A DNA stretch of 64,000 nucleotides. Origin: Choanephora cucurbitarum (taxonomy: Eukaryota; Mucoromycota; Mucoromycetes; Mucorales; Choanephoraceae). The notes below the pieces were generated by a model. That model made no database searches. It was not told the origin of the DNA and saw nothing but the letters and a program-made list of their open reading frames with translations. This document shows, piece after piece, positions 60,424 through 64,000 of this stretch. The DNA is taken from contig JAIWNI010000023.1 in NCBI GenBank assembly GCA_025331435.1, forward strand, positions 186,001 to 250,000. The letters are read 5' to 3'. Every line of letters begins with the position of its first letter. The first letter of the stretch is position 1. Position numbers and translations under genes: made by a program.

Positions 60424-63400
60424 TATTCGCGAGATGAAAAAGAAAGAAACGCCATTTGCATACCTTTACTTGCTTTTTTTCCTGCGTGCTTGCCTCTCGC
60501 CTTCTATTTGGCCCTCATTGGCGCCCCCCTCTTCCTCTCCCACTTTCACTTGAGGATCTCCCATTTTTCTCTCTTCAATTCTGCCTGAACTGAGATACCG
60601 GGCTTGGTCTATTATTTCAATTACCGAAAGCTTGGCTGTCGAAAAATTTTCACAGTCATACCGAGTTTACACTTTTGAACTGTTTGAGCTGTGTCATCCT
60701 CTTTTCTTTACATTGCAAATTATCCCTCGAAGACAACGATTCGAACACTAGTCGCTTTGAAGCGCAATACCCTGATGTCAAGCATTCAAAAAGTTATATT
60801 GTTGAGTTATAAGATGAAAACTCAGTGATTCAACCAAGCGTAATAATGACATTGGATGGACTCTAGAAAGAAGAGACGCTACTACTCAATTCAAAGCATG
60901 TTTTAGTGCTATTTATTACAGTAGTTCCATTTTTCTTTTTAAAAAGAAAAAACTGAAAACGGTTTAAAATTGACAGTCTATTTCTTGAAAAACGGCTATG
61001 AGTCATAAGAGATGTCATGTTGAGATTAACTTGTGCTGGCGATATCAAGTGCAACACCTGCTATAGTGAATGTAAAGGCTTATTCTGGCATCAGGAACTA
61101 CTTTTGTTAGGTACCTTAAATGCAAAAGAGCATGATATTTTTCAAGCTATCATTGGTATAGATGTAGGATCAAGAAACTGATACTAAACAAGAGAAGACT
61201 GAACTGGAAACCGCACGCCAAGAACTCAGTAATCCTACCATCTTGAAAATATTTTCAATGTGTATCTAACAGACAATTTATCCTACAAAAACCTGCAACT
61301 TTCTGAGGATCGAAGAATAGAAGCATTTTATCATGATCTGTAGTATACAGAACAAGAGACGCATTCGTTGTTCGATAGACGAGAAACGAATATTGCGACT
61401 CGTCTTCATTTAAATAAAAAAAGAATTGTCTAAAGATAAGATTCTCAGTATCCTATCAATCAGTTGAGAAGTATACTAACTTTGATATCATACATAGTTG
61501 ACACATTCAAAGCAGAACAGACGTGCAAATTTCATTTGTTTTTACTTTATCTTTACTTTTATGAATGTTGCATTACACTTTTATATCTTAAAGCCTTTCT
61601 TTTTTTCTCCATTATCTCCTCAAGCTTTTCTCTGTATCAGATGTCAAGTAAGTTGATTTTGCTATAATCCTTATCCTATATCACCTATAACTAATTCTGC
61701 TGCTATCACTCTTTAGCTCAAAGACCATCAATCTCTTAAGCTAATTCTTCAAGGAAAACAGAGCCTCCTCTCCCTGCTCCTGCACCACTTTTCCCTCTTT
61801 CTCCTGGTACGAAAGAAAATGCAGACTGCATTACCAGAAGATGTGAACTTGGACATTTTTTGCAAAAAAGATTTAGAAAAATCAAAATGGAAAGACCTAA
61901 GCAACAAGAATTCGTAGACTTCAAAGTTTTATTTCAACAAGGAAATAATGGTTTGGATATAAGAAGATTTAGAAAAAGCATGCTTATCGCTGTATTTGAT
62001 GAAGAAAAGCAGAGATGTCCTCAATATCACTGATATTTGCTACTGATCTCTTCAATGCATATTTCATTTCGCTTAAAACGTGCAAAGGCATATCAGAACC
62101 GCTCTTGCTCAGGCTTTGCTGGTGAATACATTCGAACTAGCTATGATGTTTTTGTATGCTTTCAAGGTAATCGGGACAGCTAATCATTTCAGCTTCTTCA
62201 GTGTCATAGCCGTTCTCAGTATTAGGTATATCAGCAGAAGCTGGCTCAATCAAGGACAGACGCACAGACGAAGGAATTCTTTCAATAAGGCCTGACATTA
62301 TATTTTGATGGGATTAATCTCATTCACTCATAAAAAAAAAAAGAAAGATGTCTGAGGGTAACCATGTGCTTGAAAAGAGAATACACCACCCAATCAAAGT
62401 TCAACAAAACACATCAGGAAACCCTAACAATGATAAACATGGCATTGTTTGAAAAAATAAAAACAATGAGAGCCTTGCAAAAGCAAGAGCACTATTTTGT
62501 AATTAATACATGCCAGGTTGCACTCTCTTAATAATCATATTTCAGATAACGTGTTGATAAGCCATTGTAATACACACTTTCTATTGAACAGAAAAGCCAT
62601 CTTATTTTGATTGATTATAAGACCTAAACTGGTTTGTTTCTTATAAAAAAAAGATGCAATAAGCATAAAACAAATTTTCCTTTGTCAGAGACATTGAAGA
62701 CAAGAAATGACTCAAACTCTACAAACTGTTTCCTTTGTTGTCTTTGTTATCATCACACTATTCTAATCTCAATTTCCCTTTATTTGATTGGGTGAAATAC
62801 TAAAATAAGCTTTTAGCTGTTGTATATGTAATCTCATAGGAAAAATGACATTTTGTTTCAAGAAGTCATTATGCTCTTAATGAATACGGTACACTTTATC
62901 TACACAAGACAGAAAGATTATTTGAAGTGCAATGCTGCTTTTACTAAGAATGCCCTGAATCACATTCCATCAATAATCAAAAGTACATAGTCCCTTGAAA
63001 CCTTTTTTCATTATACTTTCATAAAAAGGTAACAAACATTCGCCATTTTTGTCAACCTACGCCCAATTGTGATTGAGACTAATCTTACCATACATTCTCT
63101 TGTTTCTTCACACTATTGCAGCTTGCTAGAAACAGAGCTTCAAGATGGCCAAGCTAAATCAGAATTTATGCTATTTTGTGATTTTATAAACAGTTTTGTT
63201 ACGTCTGAGAAATACTCAACCGAAACCAGCCGCTGTTTCTGGATCAGATGTACCTATGAGCATCTAAATCAATCTGTTAGTGTAACAAGAAAAACTTCAG
63301 TGAATTAGGAGAAACTTTTTTTCCCTATCCTTTTTCTTTCTTTTCTTTTTGTTATTTTTATTGTTTTCATCTGATTCTTTCTTTTTCTTTTCTTTAAGTG

Positions 63401-63632
63401 TGATTTCACCCAATAAAAAAAGAAAAGGGCGTGTGTATATACGTACGTTTTGTGTGAGTGTTTGAGTGTGCGTGTGTATCTTTTTGCACGCACATATACA
63501 TATACACATATTATCCTTGGGAGGTCTTGCGCCTAGTTAGATTTCTAAAGCAGACCTAACTTTTCTTCCTTTTTTTTTTCTTTTACTTTTTTCTCTTATT
63601 TAAACCAAACAGCCAACAGCAACTCCAAAGCG
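60424..63632. other. Spacer with doubtful small frames
   Basis: 60424-60650 is the GC/pyrimidine-richer promoter of RACK1. Further on, two short plus-strand frames could be protein-coding. Region 61740-62030 is open for ~97 codons (LPAPAPLFPLSPGTKENADC), and 63069-63308 has a 79-codon frame; neither has recognisable features. GT/TA microsatellites lie at 63430-63510 with a rough palindromic character. The last 60 bp are the T-rich leader of the final gene. Confidence 0.45.
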
Positions 63633-64000
63633 ATGGCAGATCTCGAACCAGAGCCCAAGCAGAGGCCTCGACTTGGCTACCTTCGCTCTGCTTGGACAAC
63701 CACGGACTTATACCTCCATAGATCACTTACCTCCATCTCGTCATCATCAACTGCAGATCAGTTGGAAGAAGAAGAACAACGGAACATCTATCATATCAAG
63801 CTGCCTCCCATTCAACTCCATAGCTTAGAGGATGAAGATGAAGATAAAGACGAGCTGCTGAAAGAATTATTTCGCATGATTACTATCGCTAATGTTCTCT
63901 TATTGTTGACTGCTTTATCTGCTTGCAACATGATCTTTTGGAGCCTTCCCCCATGGCAGTATCTGAAGACACATTACCAAGAATGGATGCCACATGTGAT
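63633..64000 (+). CDS. Start of a membrane protein gene, cut by the window end
   Basis: Open to the end of the window (at least 122 codons). It begins MADLEPEPKQRPRLGYLRSA. There is a Ser-rich stretch (SLTSISSSSTADQLEEEEQ) and a strongly acidic run (LEDEDEDKDELLKEL), then one likely membrane segment, MITIANVLLLLTALSACNMI, and PPWQYLKTHY. The ATG follows a T/C-rich leader containing TTATTTAAACC. The family is not recognised. An N-terminal cytosolic acidic tail before the membrane segment suggests a type II or multi-pass protein. Confidence 0.7.
   Translation, partial: MADLEPEPKQRPRLGYLRSAWTTTDLYLHRSLTSISSSSTADQLEEEEQRNIYHIKLPPIQLHSLEDEDEDKDELLKELFRMITIANVLLLLTALSACNMIFWSLPPWQYLKTHYQEWMPHV

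Overview
The window is nuclear DNA of a filamentous fungus, most likely of the Mucorales (Mucoromycota). The grounds are: AT-rich sequence; many short introns (about 45-110 nt, GT...AG) in almost every gene; pyrimidine-rich tracts just before start codons; fungal-type proteins (AcuK/Ert1-like zinc-cluster regulator, HisG-type HIS1, UreF, Mic12-like protein, Mkk-type MAPKK); and repeat families that resemble multicopy families I recall from Mucoromycota. No genus can be named. About twenty genes are supportable, all single-copy housekeeping or signalling genes, separated by AT-rich spacers and several patches of repeat remnants.

Layout. 1-14.6 kb: four minus-strand genes: PIP5K (Mss4-like), a septin-like GTPase with a C-terminal membrane anchor, a Mic12-like MICOS subunit, and TRAPPC8/Trs85. 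14.6-21.3 kb: a repeat graveyard with a ~240-bp dispersed direct repeat, a ~220-bp tandem repeat, a 47-bp inverted core and a frameshifted multi-exon pseudogene. 21.3-26.1 kb: a plus-strand GNAT acetyltransferase converging on a very compact minus-strand trio (transcription-factor-like protein, mitochondrial methionyl-tRNA formyltransferase, BORCS5-like protein). 27.3-32 kb: a cell-wall-integrity type MAPKK and a heat-shock-factor type regulator. 33.2-37.6 kb: a MINDY deubiquitinase and an unrecognised 223-residue protein. 39.5-42.9 kb: tRNA-Thr(UGU) and a decayed LINE. 44.1-48.5 kb: a polynucleotide-kinase-like P-loop protein and an Iml2/TTC39 protein. 48.8-50.6 kb: the AcuK/Ert1-like regulator. 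51.5-52.2 kb: a 289-bp-arm inverted repeat. 52.5-60.4 kb: a mitochondrial carrier, a transposase remnant, HIS1, UreF and RACK1. 63.6 kb to the end: the start of a membrane protein that runs off the window.

There is no operon or obvious gene cluster. Several products belong to conserved modules: membrane traffic and lysosome positioning (TRAPPC8, BORCS5-like, PIP5K), stress signalling (MAPKK, HSF, RACK1), mitochondria (FMT1, Mic12-like, carrier), and metabolism (HIS1, UreF, AcuK/Ert1-like, GNAT). The most unusual items are the tail-anchored septin-like GTPase, the BORCS5-like gene whose first coding exon is only the ATG, the 22-nt microexon inside a zinc cluster, and the long near-perfect inverted repeat. 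Exon boundaries were deduced by eye from splice consensus and protein continuity; spans run from start to stop codon and include introns.
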